A stretch of DNA of 64,000 bases from contig NC_085920.1 of the NCBI RefSeq assembly GCF_035222485.1, positions 5,766,001-5,830,000 of the forward strand, written 5' to 3'. This document shows, piece after piece, positions 1-11,356 of this stretch; within the stretch, counting starts at the first letter, position 1; each line of letters begins with the position of its first letter. A program made the position numbers and the translations under genes. The notes under the pieces were generated by a model. That model did not search any database and was not told the DNA's origin. It saw only the letters and a program-made list of their open reading frames with translations. The stretch is from Podospora pseudoanserina. Lineage: Eukaryota > Ascomycota > Sordariomycetes > Sordariales > Podosporaceae.

Positions 1-3000
1 GTCAGACGCATCCGTCTCCAGGACCGCCAGCTTTGCTGGGTCGAAGTGAGCGAGGATGGGAGCAGTGGTAAAGGCCTCCTTGAGCCTGTTGAATGCTATT
101 TCCATGGCTTGTGTCCACTTCCACTGACGTGCGTCGAGCTTTAGGGATGCCGTGAGGGCTTGGGCAATGGCAGAGAACCCCCTAATAAAGCGTCGATAGA
201 AGTTGGCGAAGCCGATGAAGGATTGGGTGGCCTTGAGTGTGGTAGGTCTCTCCCAGTTCAAGATGCAGTCTACCTTCTCCTTAGACATAGAGATACCATG
301 CTCAGAGATGATATACCCAAGGTACTCAACCTGCCTTGTAGCCCACATACACTTCTTTGCTGAGATGGTGAGGTTATTCTCTTTCAACCGCCGCAATACT
401 TCTTTCGTGAGTCGGTCATGCTCCTCCATGGTCTCGGCGTATATGAGGATATCATCAACGTACGCCAGTACCCCCATGTCGATCAGGTCACTGAGGACTC
501 CATGGACCATGGCTTGGAAGGTGGCTGGGGCATTGATTAGCCCAAAATGCATGACCGTGAACTCGAAAAGACCATAGCGGCAGCGGAAGGCTGTCTTCCA
601 CTCATCTCCTTCCTTGATTCGTACGAGGTTGAATCCACTCTTAAGATCGATCTTGGTGAAGTACTTGGCTCCGGCAAGACGATCTTGTAGCTCATTGATG
701 AGTGGTAGAGGATACCTGTTGGGGATGGTGATGCCATTAAGTGCTCTCCAATCCACCACTGGTCGAAGGTCGTCTTCATGCGTTCCCTTCTTCTCGATGG
801 AGGCGTCTTTATCCACCATAAAGAGTGGAGCGCTGCAAGGGGACTTGGAAGGCCTGATCTTGCCTTCGGCCAGCATCTCATCCAGCCATGCGCGCAGGAA
901 CTTGAGCTCTTTGCCGCTGAGGGCGTAGATAGGCCCCCATGGTGGTGTCTTGCCATCCATCAGGTCGATCGTGTGGTCCCAGGGCTTATGATCAGGTAGC
1001 CTTTTGGATATATCATGAGGGACCAATGGTGCCAGGTCCCGGAAGCGTTCAGGAATAGAGCTTCGATCGTCGGTCACGCTGGAGATAATCCTACCGACCT
1101 TCCCAAGTACCGATAGGCTAGTGCATCGTTCGCGGCATATGGGAGAGGTAAATACAATCTTCGTAGGGTCTTGGTCGTAGAAGCCAGCTGGTTGGTGTTC
1201 TTGGAGCCACCAGTGTGGTAGGATGATATCGCATTCTGCGTCGAGCTTGCTGACTTCGAATTGCAACTTGGTGAAGTGGTCTTCTGAGTGCCTAAGCACC
1301 ACAGTATCGGTGTACAATGCTTCCTTACTGGCATCTCCTTCTCCAGTAAAGGATTGAAGGTAGAACCCAGGAGGGTGACGGAAGGTCTTGATCGCGAGGC
1401 GGGTAGCCACATCCTCCGATAAGACGGGAACGGCACTGCCAGGATCCAAGAGAACGCGTACCGGGTGTTCCCGAGGGCGCGCGTTAGTACCTTCGATGAT
1501 GCTCATGCTGACGATAGGCCTGTTCCCCACCTTAGGCCGGTGTCGTGGTTGTTCATCTTCATCCTCCTCGCGAGGGCGCTTGACTCCTGCAACGGTGACG
1601 CCAGTAGGCCGATTACATCCTGTCGGCGTGGTCAGGCGGCCTAGTGAAAACCCGTCTCAGTGCCAGACATGTCGTCGTCAAGTACTTCGAAGACCGGTGG
1701 TTCATCATCGTCGATGTGTACCCCAATAGCGTCGATTCGTACTTTCTTTGGAGGTGCTAATTCGTTTTCTTTCTCTTTCTCCTCGGCCTTCCGCTTGACT
1801 CCAGCTACCTTGGGAGGAGCTGTGGGAAGGTCGTTACCGGAGACATCCTTTCTTGCGAAGCAGGCGAGGGTATGATGGTTGTTGCGACCGCATCGCCAGC
1901 AGGTAGAACCGTCCTTCTTATGCTTATCGACGTTTTCCTGCGAGATCCCTGCCAGGGCTTCCCTGGTGGTTGCCCATTTAATATCTTTTGGATCTGGTCT
2001 GGCGCTTGGTGCTTTGGAGGGTGCCTTGTTGCTTCTTGAGGATGGATTTGACGGTTGTTGGGAGCGACTTTGGTGGGGAGGGCCCGACTTCGAGCGCCCG
2101 AGATCGAAGTGGGCGTGTCTTTTCCCGCCCGGTGGCCAACTGAGATGCCAGGGTTGGTGAGCATATTCTCGTAGATGTGGCCAGCTTCCTGGATGGCGTG
2201 GAGGAAGTCCTCGTCTGTCTCGGGACGCCGCCCCCTGTCTTGAGTAGATCAGTTTGGTGATCTCGTCCGGAAGTGCCTTCGAGATATGGCTCTGGAACGT
2301 GGTTCCTGACCACTGGACTACCTCGTTGAGGTCCATGAGCTCGGTCAAATACTGCGAGATATCTCCTTGGTACCGGAGCTCTTGCATCTTGCGGGCGTTG
2401 CGGTACCTCTCAGCTGTATCACGGAAGCGTTCTTTGATGGCGGTGGTGTAATTGCTCCAGACGTCCACCAAGCCTAGCCTTCGCACTTGGCTGACTCGCT
2501 GTTGGTGCCATACCTGGGCTTTGTCGGTGAGCAGAGACCCAACCCAGTTAATCCTGACCTGGTCGGTGGGGAACCCTGTGGGGTAGGAATCCATATATGC
2601 TTCCACCTTGAGCCACCAAGACCTGAATTTGGAGAGATCTCTGCCATCGTAGGCTGGGGGCTTTGCCATATGCACCGGATTGACTTGGACTGGTGCCTGA
2701 GAAAATTGACGAATGAGTCGAGTGAGGTCATCTCGGCCCGAGGGACTGGGTGATCGAGGGCGGTTGCGTGAGGCTGGAGGTCCCCTAGGTGGTCCTCCTC
2801 CGGCTCCGTCCGCGGGTGGTCGCCTCTCCTGGCGATCCTCGTGGGAGTCATCTGAGTCCGAGTCGTCAGGGTCCGAAGGTGGTTCCCCGTTAGTAGCGAC
2901 GAATCGTCGTGGGGGGAGGCTTCCTCCTCCGCCACCGTTGGGTGTGGGCGTCATGTACATGGGACCGGCTCGAGAGGACTCGAACTGGATATTGGCTTGT

Positions 3001-4600
3001 CGAGCTGTACGGCGTGCCTGGGCATCTTGTAGTGCCTGGGTGGTCAAGCGATCTCGCACACGCCGAGTTGAGGATGATACCTTCGATGGCACTGCTACCG
3101 ACGGTTGCGATGGTCGCGTAGATGCTCGTTGACTAAGGCTACGCCAAACGGAGTCGATGTCGGCATCGGGGTTCTGCTTTAGCTGCGTGCGGAACTCCTC
3201 TAGGGCTTCTTCCGTCAGTTTTTTAACCTGCTCTATGACGGTTCGGCCGTGTTCATCCAGTGTAGAGGGGTCAACGAATTTCTTCGCCAGAAGTCCATCG
3301 ATGTGTTGGTCGCGTTGGAGGGCCCAGATCTCGACCTGCTTATTGAACTTCTTCTGGTACGTAATCTCCTTCTCGAGGGTTAATAGAGCCGCTTGATGAC
3401 GTTTAGCAGATTCCCGAAGTTGCTCAATAGCCTGCTGCCGCTGGCGCTCATCTTGGGTAATGACCGCGATAGCTCCCCAGATCTCGTCCGCGAAGGTAGC
3501 ACTGGCGTTTTCGACTTGCTGCCGGAAGTGCTGGATCTGCTGGTCTGAAACTTGGACCCCGAGCTTGACCATATTGGCGCAAATAGTGTATTGTACGCGG
3601 ATATGCTCGTACTGCTGCTTAAGGCGTGCGAGCTCTTGGCCGTCAATGCGGTCTTTGTGCTGCTGTTGAGCAAGTTGTCGTACACCCTCATAGGTCTCGC
3701 TCATACGGCGATGGAGTTCGACGATCCAGGGTGCTGGATCATGAATAGCACCAGGCAAAGGCTGGATATCGGTGGGGTCGCTCATAATGGCTTCAAAGTC
3801 CTGAGGCGAGTAGAGTGTAAGCTCCATGTGGTCGTTGACCTGAATAGGCTCGGCTGACGGGGAGCGATAGTCCGACATGTTGTAGGTAGAGATAGACGCG
3901 TTGTCGAGTTCTTGTAAATTTCGAGCGGTCGCGTGCGTAGGTGACGTCGTGGCTGGTGATGTCGGGAGAGGAATATGAGCGGCGTAGCCGGGAATGAAGG
4001 GTCGCGGGATGGGCGACGCGTTGAAGGAGTATTCTCCTGTAGTGAAGTCCGAGTTCGTCGTCGTCAACCCAAGGGTTGCAAGGTAGTGGAACGAAGCCTT
4101 CAACGATATCTGAGGGTGGAGCTGATGATGATGTGGTGGACATCAACAAAGGAGGAAAGGGGGGGTAAGTGGTGATAGCGCGTATGGTGTTGTAGTGTGT
4201 TGTTTGTCGTCTTCGATTGTTTGAAGATTATATGTGACAAGGGCTGTAATATCAGGGCTTGGAACTCATGGTTCAATTCAGGCTAATAATCTTCAATGGC
4301 CTCGAAGTCTGTGATACCGAAAAGAAGAAGAAGAGATACAGTCTTGGTGTTTCCAAACGCGTATTTTATCCTTCCTCGCGTGGCCCGTGCCCTTGTTGGC
4401 CTCAGGCCATCGCCAAGTCCTCCGATATCCTCCTGGCCAGTGGCCTTCCTTTGATAACCGCCATGCCTCTGTTTGCCTGCCTCACTTTGAATGAGAGGTT
4501 CTCAACGTGCAGTTACCCCTCCTTGCGGTAGTATCGGCGGTGTTGTTTCGATCTTTGACTGTAACTTGGTGAAATTTCCAGCCCTTCTTTTACTATAATT
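1..4600 (-). mobile_element. Ty3/gypsy LTR retrotransposon, gag and 5' part of pol (cut by window edge)
   Basis: On the minus strand a long gag frame (about 1641-4103) carries a coiled region and, near its C-terminus, a CCHC zinc knuckle. It is followed by a pol region running off the window edge, with an aspartic-protease-like stretch and then reverse transcriptase that includes the YVDD box (around 450-480). The order gag-protease-RT with a CCHC knuckle fits the Ty3/gypsy (Metaviridae) family. The visible part looks whole and uninterrupted, which suggests a fairly young copy. RNase H, integrase and the other LTR lie outside the window. The near LTR should lie within about 4150-4600, but I could not fix its ends. 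Confidence 0.85.
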
Positions 4601-5796
4601 CAATTCGACTATCTTGACCTTGGCCGAATCAAATTGACAATAATCTTCCAAAGCCCCCAAATCCCCAGGCCCAATCGTCCTCACTACTGGACTGCTTAAA
4701 TCGTTGGTTGCTACTTATCGAGTCAGCATCTTGAAAATCGAAACCAATACAAAGATACATACAAAAGAAAAGCAAATAGCAAAACAAAGAAAGGCCGGTC
4801 TTACGGTCTGAAGAAAAGACTATCGTAATCGGAGTCCCTGCATCTTCTCCACTGCTCATCAAGTTATCCTGGACTTGGCCGGGACCTTCATGGCGGGGCC
4901 ACTCTTCCAAGACAACACAGCAATCCCGAAAGGTCGCAACCACATCGGTGACCGACCTGGGAAGCTGCTCACCGGCTTCTTCAAACTCCCTCACCAGTCG
5001 CAACATCATCGACAAGTTGGCCGCTAACCCGTCGGCGAAGGCAAGGATACCCGCGCCAGGCACAAGCCCATGACGGGTGGCTTTGGGGGTGGCCGGCTCA
5101 ACCTCCCAGCCTGGACCGGGGTCGGGACCGGAAGCAGGGTCACCGGGAGAAGAAGCTGCATCCACGTGGCTCAAATCGGCGCCGAGGCCGGGCCGGAAAC
5201 CAAGGATTCTGAACTGGGAGCTCCGCTAGCCGAGCTGGCCAGATCATCAGCTGAACGGGGAATCTGGTGACAAGTCCAGTTATGGGTTACTTAGCTTCCC
5301 CTGAGTGATTGGAAACCTGATGTAAACACATACCTCTACCGAGATCGCTCTCCTCCTCAGACCCGGATGTCCAGTCCGAGTCACTATCCCCGACGGTCAT
5401 ATCTCCGGTGACTTTCAACTCCAAAAAGTCCTGCCATCTCTCTTTGCAGTCCGCAAGACGATAGTTGCCGCCGATTAATCATCCAACCCTGTCAAACTTG
5501 AGGGTGTCGTCAATGATCCTCAACATATACACCTGTGTGGGCCTCGTATTCAGCGAAAACCGGGGGCATTCGTTGCTGGCCAAGTAAAGCTTCCGATTGG
5601 TGAGAAATTTATCAAAAGTCGAGCGAAACCTGGCGTATAAGCGCGAGTACTCCAGCGTTGCTGCCACAATCTTGGAATGCCTTCTGTTCTTTCCGGTCGA
5701 GGGAAATGTTTTGCCGTTTTCGGACTCGCTTATGGGGTATCGCAATAACAAGTGGCACCCCACCCTCTTTGCTGTTGTTGTTATTTTCATCATCAT
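4600..5796 (-). pseudogene. Decayed hypothetical host gene
   Basis: Minus-strand coding-like sequence starts near 5796 and reads to about 5479, where an in-frame TGA occurs. The same frame continues for about 45 more residues with a strongly acidic Ser/Asp/Glu stretch (around 5340-5400), then meets a good donor (GTATGT near 5335). Downstream, 4629-5174 gives 180 open residues with a helical segment (LRLVREFEEAGEQLPRSV) and then a probable further intron (GTAAGA near 4803, branch GCTGAC, acceptor TAG near 4711). The joins do not keep phase cleanly. I do not recognise the family. The in-frame stop and poor joins suggest a broken gene next to the retrotransposon, though a wrongly guessed intron chain is possible. 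Confidence 0.4.
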
Positions 5797-6043
5797 CTGA
5801 AAATAACTGTCACTGCCACGTTGAAATTAGCTTATCGTTTTCAGTAGCAGCAAACTATATATAAGTTAAGATATATCTAACGTTATAGACTAATGGGTCG
5901 AAAGAGTCTGGTGGAAACGGTGACGAATTTCGAAAATGAAATCAAATAGGGGTCTCAGGGATGGATACTTAAAGTAGTAGCTCTCCGACAAACTCTTCGA
6001 ATGAACTATACAGCTCTCTATCTATGTGACGAACCCCTGTACA

Positions 6044-6418
6044 GAACCTCTGAAAGGGATACTCGGTTGAAGGCTACTTCTAACAATTGGTTCGGTGCAG
6101 CTAAACAGTGCATAACAAGATATCTCAATGTAAACACAAGATACCGTGAATACAAGCTGTGATTGCATACTGCGGAACTATCTACAAGCTATCTAGTTTC
6201 TCTGTATATATAGACCGATTATCACTTTTCACGAGTGACACCCGTGATAATTGTGAACCTCTTATTGGCTTATCCACTGATTGGCCGGGGTGGCGTTCTG
6301 CGCCCCGCATGTGTCAGCGTCGTGACACTTAAGGACCACCATCCGTTGTGCACTGTTTAGCTACACCGAACCATTCATCTAGAGTTTACCTTTAACTGTA
6401 TATCCCTTTCAGAGGTTC
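6044..6418. repeat. Inverted-repeat (MITE-like) element, about 375 bp
   Basis: The arm at 6044-6116 is repeated in inverse orientation at 6345-6418. Outer ends read GAACCTCTGAAAGGGATA on one side and its reverse complement on the other. A second block (TGGTTCGGTG.AGCTAAACAGTGCA) also matches with few differences. The roughly 228-bp centre has no coding potential. Size and structure suit a non-autonomous DNA element or a decayed foldback repeat. No clear target-site duplication was identified. Confidence 0.7.
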
Positions 6419-6961
6419 CGGATTGATACCCGAAAAGTGGGTCCCACACTTTCTTAAGGTGGGATGCTTGCTCACGGAACTCTCTTAATTTCATCATCCT
6501 TTTCTACACTTTATACAGTCACCCCAACGTTGAGTATTACGGATAGGGGGTCGTCACACAAGATCCTCCTTCCGTAGTCTATACAAAGCACCTCTCTGTT
6601 TAGAAATTCGTTTAGTATTTTTGTTTTGATAGCTTTGGATTTTAATTTGCACTATTGAAAGCTGTAAATAAATTTAAGCGTAATAGTACTTCGTAGTACT
6701 TGCAAGATTGTGGCGGTTCCAGAGCCCAGTCTCTCTGAGAGTGATTCTCTGAAGGTTAGTCTGGGTTGTAAAAGGGTGTAGCCAAACCGGTGCACGGCAA
6801 GGTGCTGTCTCAACGGACAATACTATATACAGGGGTTAAGTGCCTGCTTACGTGCCTAGGTATCATCAAGAGGAATGTAGTACACCTGATGTGGCCTCTG
6901 ATTCAAGCAGCTAATGTCGTAAGCAGGAACTATGTAACATAGAATTACACATACCTAGAAT

Positions 6962-7069
6962 ACTCGTTGGGGATAAAGGACCAACTGCCAATGATATGTA
7001 GGAGGTGGCCTACAGAACCAACTGTCAACGGTATGTTGGACCTCAGTTGGTTCTGTAAACCCAACGAGT
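6962..7069. repeat. Imperfect palindrome, about 108 bp
   Basis: Two nested exact inverted matches: ACTCGTTGGG at 6962-6971 against 7060-7069, and TACAGAACCAACTG at 7011-7024 against 7044-7057. The whole could fold into a cruciform or hairpin. It lies about 260 bp upstream of the small secreted-protein gene. It may be a miniature transposon remnant. Confidence 0.7.
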
Positions 7070-7326
7070 GCCACCTTGCGATCCTTAACACAAAGCCCAT
7101 GCTTGCCTTCGCACACCGCCGGAGCGAGCAGCAAAGAAGCCGTGAACGGGACTGTTGGAAGAACAAAAAAAAGTCTGTGTGAACCAGGCGTGCTACCCTT
7201 GTAAGTCGGGGGAGAAAGAAAGCCAGAAGTCAACAGAGCCTAGCAGAGCCCATCACAGCCCAGCATAGCCCAACAGCCAACAACTTGGACCTCGTCACCT
7301 CCGCTGACCTTCGGAAAGTCATCAAG

Positions 7327-7935
7327 ATGAAGCTCTCTAGCAGTCTTTTCTCCCTCACGGTAGCCGGTCTCGCCGCCGCCACTCCGTATGTTTCAATTCC
7401 ATCCAACCCTATCCATGACTTTCAAACGATCACACACTTCCGTCGGACGCGTACATATACTGACATCTGTCGGATTCCTCTAGCGTCCCCGCGCACCTCG
7501 ACATCCGCGCTGACGCCTGTACGTCAACATCTCGCCTTCTTACCTCTTTCGATTGACTGACAGTGTTGTTCTTGGACAGTCTGATACATGTCCGGGTGGG
7601 GCAACCCGAACTGCCAGGGCTCCTTCCTGTGGGCCTACCGGGGGACCGCCAACGCCTGCGTCAACGTCCGGACGCAGGCGGCGTCGATCGACTACGCCAC
7701 TACCGTGTCCACACGAGTGGAATTGATCAACACCGCAAACTGCGGAATCGTGGGCCGTGGGCTCCTCACTGGACCCTCCGAATCAACAACTGACGAGTCC
7801 GACTCCGTCGTGCAGGTGATCGAGGTCAAGGGCGACGGCGACAGCGCCGATGGCAGCGTCATCAAGAGGGATATAGAACAAATTTGTTATAACATCCCGG
7901 CCGGGGATCAAGCTTTCCGCGTTACATTGATCTGA
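7327..7935 (+). pseudogene. Small secreted protein gene, probably damaged
   Basis: The ATG at 7327 opens a typical signal peptide (MKLSSSLFSLTVAGLAAA). A donor (GTATGT at 7386) follows, then a probable mini-exon at 7483-7517 (continuing ...PVPAHLDIRADA). The main exon gives about 115 residues (7588-7935) with four cysteines (NPNC, NAC, ANC, QIC), as in a disulphide-stabilised secreted protein or effector-like protein. No splice choice I tried links the signal peptide to the main exon without crossing the TGA at 7580-7582. Either the gene carries a stop or I have the wrong introns. No family recognised. Confidence 0.45.
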
Positions 7936-8545
7936 TAGGCGAGGAGCCGCGCGGCAGGGTTCCATGGGGGGATATGATTGATGGCAGTTACATTCAACAG
8001 ATCTCGGTCCGTTTCTTGGTAGACAGATTTTGGTGCTGGTAGGACTTAAGGCAGCAAGAACATCCTGTATCTAGGAATTGCAAGTACACGTCATGTCACA
8101 GACAGCCTCGAAAAGCTCATCTTATCTTTTTTATGCAGCACTGGCATCCATGACGCTCTTTGTAGTGAGATATAGACGGTGACGATGCGGTATCGCCTTA
8201 TAAGAGCTCCAATGAGTACCGGCTCCAGGGTTGCTTAATAAAATTCTATGGTGTATCCGGAGCATATACCCCCCCACTTGCTTTCATTCACGTGGTCCTT
8301 GTTGCCTAGGTATCTACATGCCTGGTGGTCAGACACCGTACGTTCTGGCCTGTTGAATTCAAGTCCAAGACTATCGGTGGTGATATACCGTAGGCAGCAT
8401 AGCAACATTGCTCAAGAAAAATGCAGAGTGCAGCCAATCGTTCTTGAAACATCACTGTTGACAAGGCCTAACTCCATAAGACTAGCAATTGCCTTTCTAC
8501 CTCAGGCCTGTCAATATCATGACATTCTCCGACACAGCAGCCCGC
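7936..8545. other. Intergenic, no gene seen
   Basis: Only short overlapping frames without coding character. It contains the 3' flanks of the secreted-protein gene and of the DUF3237 gene. Confidence 0.5.
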
Positions 8546-9436
8546 CTAACAATCCAAGTCATTGCTAGGAATGACCTCAGAGATCCGCGACTCAACAGTG
8601 ATGGAGCGGTCGTCGTTCACAACAAACCGTCCATTTCCAACAAACGTCTTGTACTGCAGGTGCTTGTATTTGGGGTCACCGGATTGGAAGGTATGGTATG
8701 TTGCTTGAACATGGTGTTAAAACGCAGGTCTACATGTCACCACAGTGATCGAGATTGAGTAGAGCACTTACAAGAGATTCCAAACGGAAATGTCTTTGCG
8801 TTTTCGTCACCAGCCCACATGTCGAGGACCGGCTTGCTGAAGACGCCTGTGCCTGTGTACTCAGAGCTCAGGATCTATTACGTCTGCTGTTTAGTGCCAC
8901 TTCTACTTCCAGCTGCAGATATGACTCCTGGCTGGGAACTTACGGCACCGTCCTTGGTTCTACAACAACTGTAAGCAGACAATTCCGTCCAATAAGTGAA
9001 AGATTGGACCTTACTTGATGAGGAGCTTCAGGTTGGGAATGGCATGCTCTCCGTCTGGCTCGTTCAAGAGCCAGTCTGCGCCGTAGACAATCTCGCCGTC
9101 GACAGGACAATCGTAGCCCTCAGCTGTCGTCAGGGTGCCGGTTCCGGTTTCCTGTTAACATGTAACACAAAGACTCAGCACCCAAAAGATTCCCGGACTT
9201 GAGTCATATTCATACGAACCACGAGAGATAGGTTTTGGCCAGAACCCACGGTTCCCACCTTCAAAATGTTGCCAATGTTGATCTGCAAACTCCGGTTAGT
9301 GTGCTTTCACGACCATGGGAATTGTTGCCAGAGTTGAACTCACCTTCAAGATGTAAGCAGGCTTCAACCGGGGATAGCCCGGAAGCTGCTTGATCTCACG
9401 AGCTGTGGAATGGTGACTGAGGAGCTTGAGGGACAT
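8546..9436 (-). CDS. DUF3237 family protein
   Basis: Six exons on the minus strand: 9344-9436, 9220-9282, 9015-9151, 8944-8959, 8772-8874 and 8546-8703, giving 189 residues in a consistent frame. The start MSLKLLSHHSTAREI is the first in-frame ATG. The order of motifs fits DUF3237 (UPF0311), small proteins with a beta-rich fold: GQNLSL, GTGTL, CPVDGEIVYGADWL, then YTGTGVF and FVGNGRFV. Biochemical role unknown. It lies at the left edge of the secondary-metabolite cluster with its end toward the secreted-protein gene, so it is a candidate tailoring enzyme or accessory. The 16-nt exon and one AAG acceptor (8704) are the least certain joins. Confidence 0.75.
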
Positions 9437-9971
9437 CTTGGACGCTTGGGATTGACTCCGGGTTCGCGTTCGAAGGATACAAGGTGCGTTGGCCAACTTT
9501 GAAAAGCTTTGTAGGCTGAAGCATCCCTAATAATCACCATCTGCAGCGCTTGGAATATCCGTTATACTTTCTTTCCTATTTTAGTTTAGGTAATCCGAGG
9601 TTGCAGATGTGACGCTGACCGATGCCCAAGGCCTGAAAGAAACTCGGCTTATTCCTACCTGTTTAAGCAAAAAAGACGGTATTCGATTGGTTCCAGGACG
9701 ACTGAGATGGTCAAACACTTGACATTTACGGCGATTTCTGCTGTAACGATGTGATTTGTAACTCTACGCCGGAGGGCAAAGATCACGCAATGTTTCGAGA
9801 GATCGTGCCAGGTTTTCTGCGAGCATCCAAGAATTGTGGGGCACCCGGAGATGTAGATTAACATCATTTTGCAAAGTGAGTCAATGTTTTCAGGTTTGTG
9901 TGGAATCTGCATCTTTACGTAATGTAGGCTTGATTACCTATGGAAAGGCCGGCTGTGTACTAATGGACTAC
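9437..9971. other. Intergenic, promoter side of the DUF3237 gene
   Basis: No gene seen. It contains the upstream region of the DUF3237 gene and the 3' flank of the next methyltransferase gene. Confidence 0.5.
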
Positions 9972-10910
9972 CTATGCTTTCTTGGTGGCGAAGATCAACA
10001 CAAGTGGTGTTTCCAGGCTCGCCTTCTTTCCATTCAATGCAGCCTCCAAAGCATCCCAAAGGTCCTGGATATCCGCCTCTGGGATTCGTGGCACCCATGT
10101 TGCGAGGTAACCCTTCAGCCAGTCAAGACCTTGCTCGTCATACCAGTCTTTATCGCCTTCCAACCAGATTGCCTCCTCATCGCCTCTGACTCTACTCTCA
10201 GCCAACCTGTCATCAATCTGGAAAGGCACGGTGCTCCCTCCTGAGTTGATGTACACCCTCTTGACACTTCCCCATTCCGCCTCAGGGAGTCCGATGCACT
10301 GAAACCCTGAGTTGACAATGCCGAAAGCATGATCGTACAGCTCTCCCTGGGCCCGTTCGGCATAAGCCCGCCAAATCTGCCTCCAGATCTTCTGGGCTGG
10401 CTCGTTGCCGACGATCCTGGGCACGGTGTAGTAAGTGATGGCGAGGGTGCCGCCAGCCTTGAGGACTCTGCCGAATTCTTTGACGGCCACGTCAACGTTT
10501 GTCCAGTGCATCATCTCACAGGCCGTGACCAAATCCACTGTCCCGGACTGGACAGAGCTTTTCTCTGCGCCCTCCTGTAGAAAGGTGAATTTGGACGCTG
10601 GAAGCCTAGACTGCTCGACAAGAAGTTTCCGAGCGAGTGTGGTGTAGCCATCATTGGGGTCCGAGACGATCACTTTGTTGAAACGGGAGGCCAAGTTTGA
10701 AGAGACAATGCCGCAGCCGGCTCCAATATCTTGGGCCGTTGTTGAAGTCGCCTGGGGCTTCTGAAAGTGATATTCGTAGATGCGGCCGAAGAAAGACTGT
10801 GGGTACACGGGGCGGAAGGAGAGGTATTCGGACCAGTTGGCGCCTTCCTTTACTGAGAAGCCGGGCTCCTCAGCAGGAGCCGGTTTGTTTGTCTCAAGGA
10901 CTGTTGCCAT
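9972..10910 (-). CDS. SAM-dependent class I methyltransferase (trans-aconitate methyltransferase-like)
   Basis: Intronless, 312 residues from the ATG at 10910 (MATVLETNKPAPAEEP). An upstream GTG in frame is a poorer start. Around residue 60 is the SAM-binding motif I (AQDIGAGCGIVSSNLA), followed by the acidic post-I position (VIVSDPNDG), motif II (TVDLVTACEMMHW) and motif III (VLKAGGTLAITYY). This layout is that of the methyltransferase-11 or yeast Tmt1-like group, which methylates small carboxylates or other small molecules. It is transcribed divergently from a second methyltransferase, with 446 bp between the starts, so the two may be co-regulated. Inferred role: methylation of the cluster product or a precursor. 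Substrate unknown. Confidence 0.85.
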   Translation of the reverse strand: MATVLETNKPAPAEEPGFSVKEGANWSEYLSFRPVYPQSFFGRIYEYHFQKPQATSTTAQDIGAGCGIVSSNLASRFNKVIVSDPNDGYTTLARKLLVEQSRLPASKFTFLQEGAEKSSVQSGTVDLVTACEMMHWTNVDVAVKEFGRVLKAGGTLAITYYTVPRIVGNEPAQKIWRQIWRAYAERAQGELYDHAFGIVNSGFQCIGLPEAEWGSVKRVYINSGGSTVPFQIDDRLAESRVRGDEEAIWLEGDKDWYDEQGLDWLKGYLATWVPRIPEADIQDLWDALEAALNGKKASLETPLVLIFATKKA

Positions 10911-11356
10911 ATTGAAATGCTGCGTCGAAGTGATGGGGTTCTGTGCTGGAGGTGGCTGTGCTGCGTCCGCGAGAATCACAGGATCGAGATCAGCTTGCGC
11001 GCATTTCTATCGCCAGCTTATCTGGATCGAACAGTTCATTTATTTGGTACACTAAACTCATGATGTTGCCAATATCGCGGAATTACGTCTTTTGTCGGAA
11101 TATTACTACCTGTTTCATTGATGTCCGGCAACCAACGAGCAGGCTGCTCCGAAATCGGTGATCCTTCAATGCCGATTCAGGCAATGCCAACGCCGGAGGA
11201 AGATAACTGCATGCATGTATGTTATTTTGCCCTCGTGTGTTTACTTTAATTATGGATGGAATCAAACCCATCTTTTTGGTTGCCGATCGAGCAATTATTG
11301 ATACTCACCTTCAACACTTTGACTTCTATCCTCGAGCCTTCTAGCAGCCCGTAACA
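10911..11356. promoter_or_regulatory. Shared divergent promoter of two methyltransferase genes
   Basis: 446 bp between two divergent start codons, with no coding sequence. Presumed bidirectional promoter. No clear operator repeats were identified. Confidence 0.5.

Larger units (their letters stand above)
5800..7300. other. Gene-free repeat-rich interval
   Basis: No convincing gene. The stretch is AT-rich and holds the inverted-repeat element at 6044-6418 and the palindrome at 6962-7069, both listed separately. A segment near 6163-6220 resembles one near 31890-31945. Confidence 0.6.
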
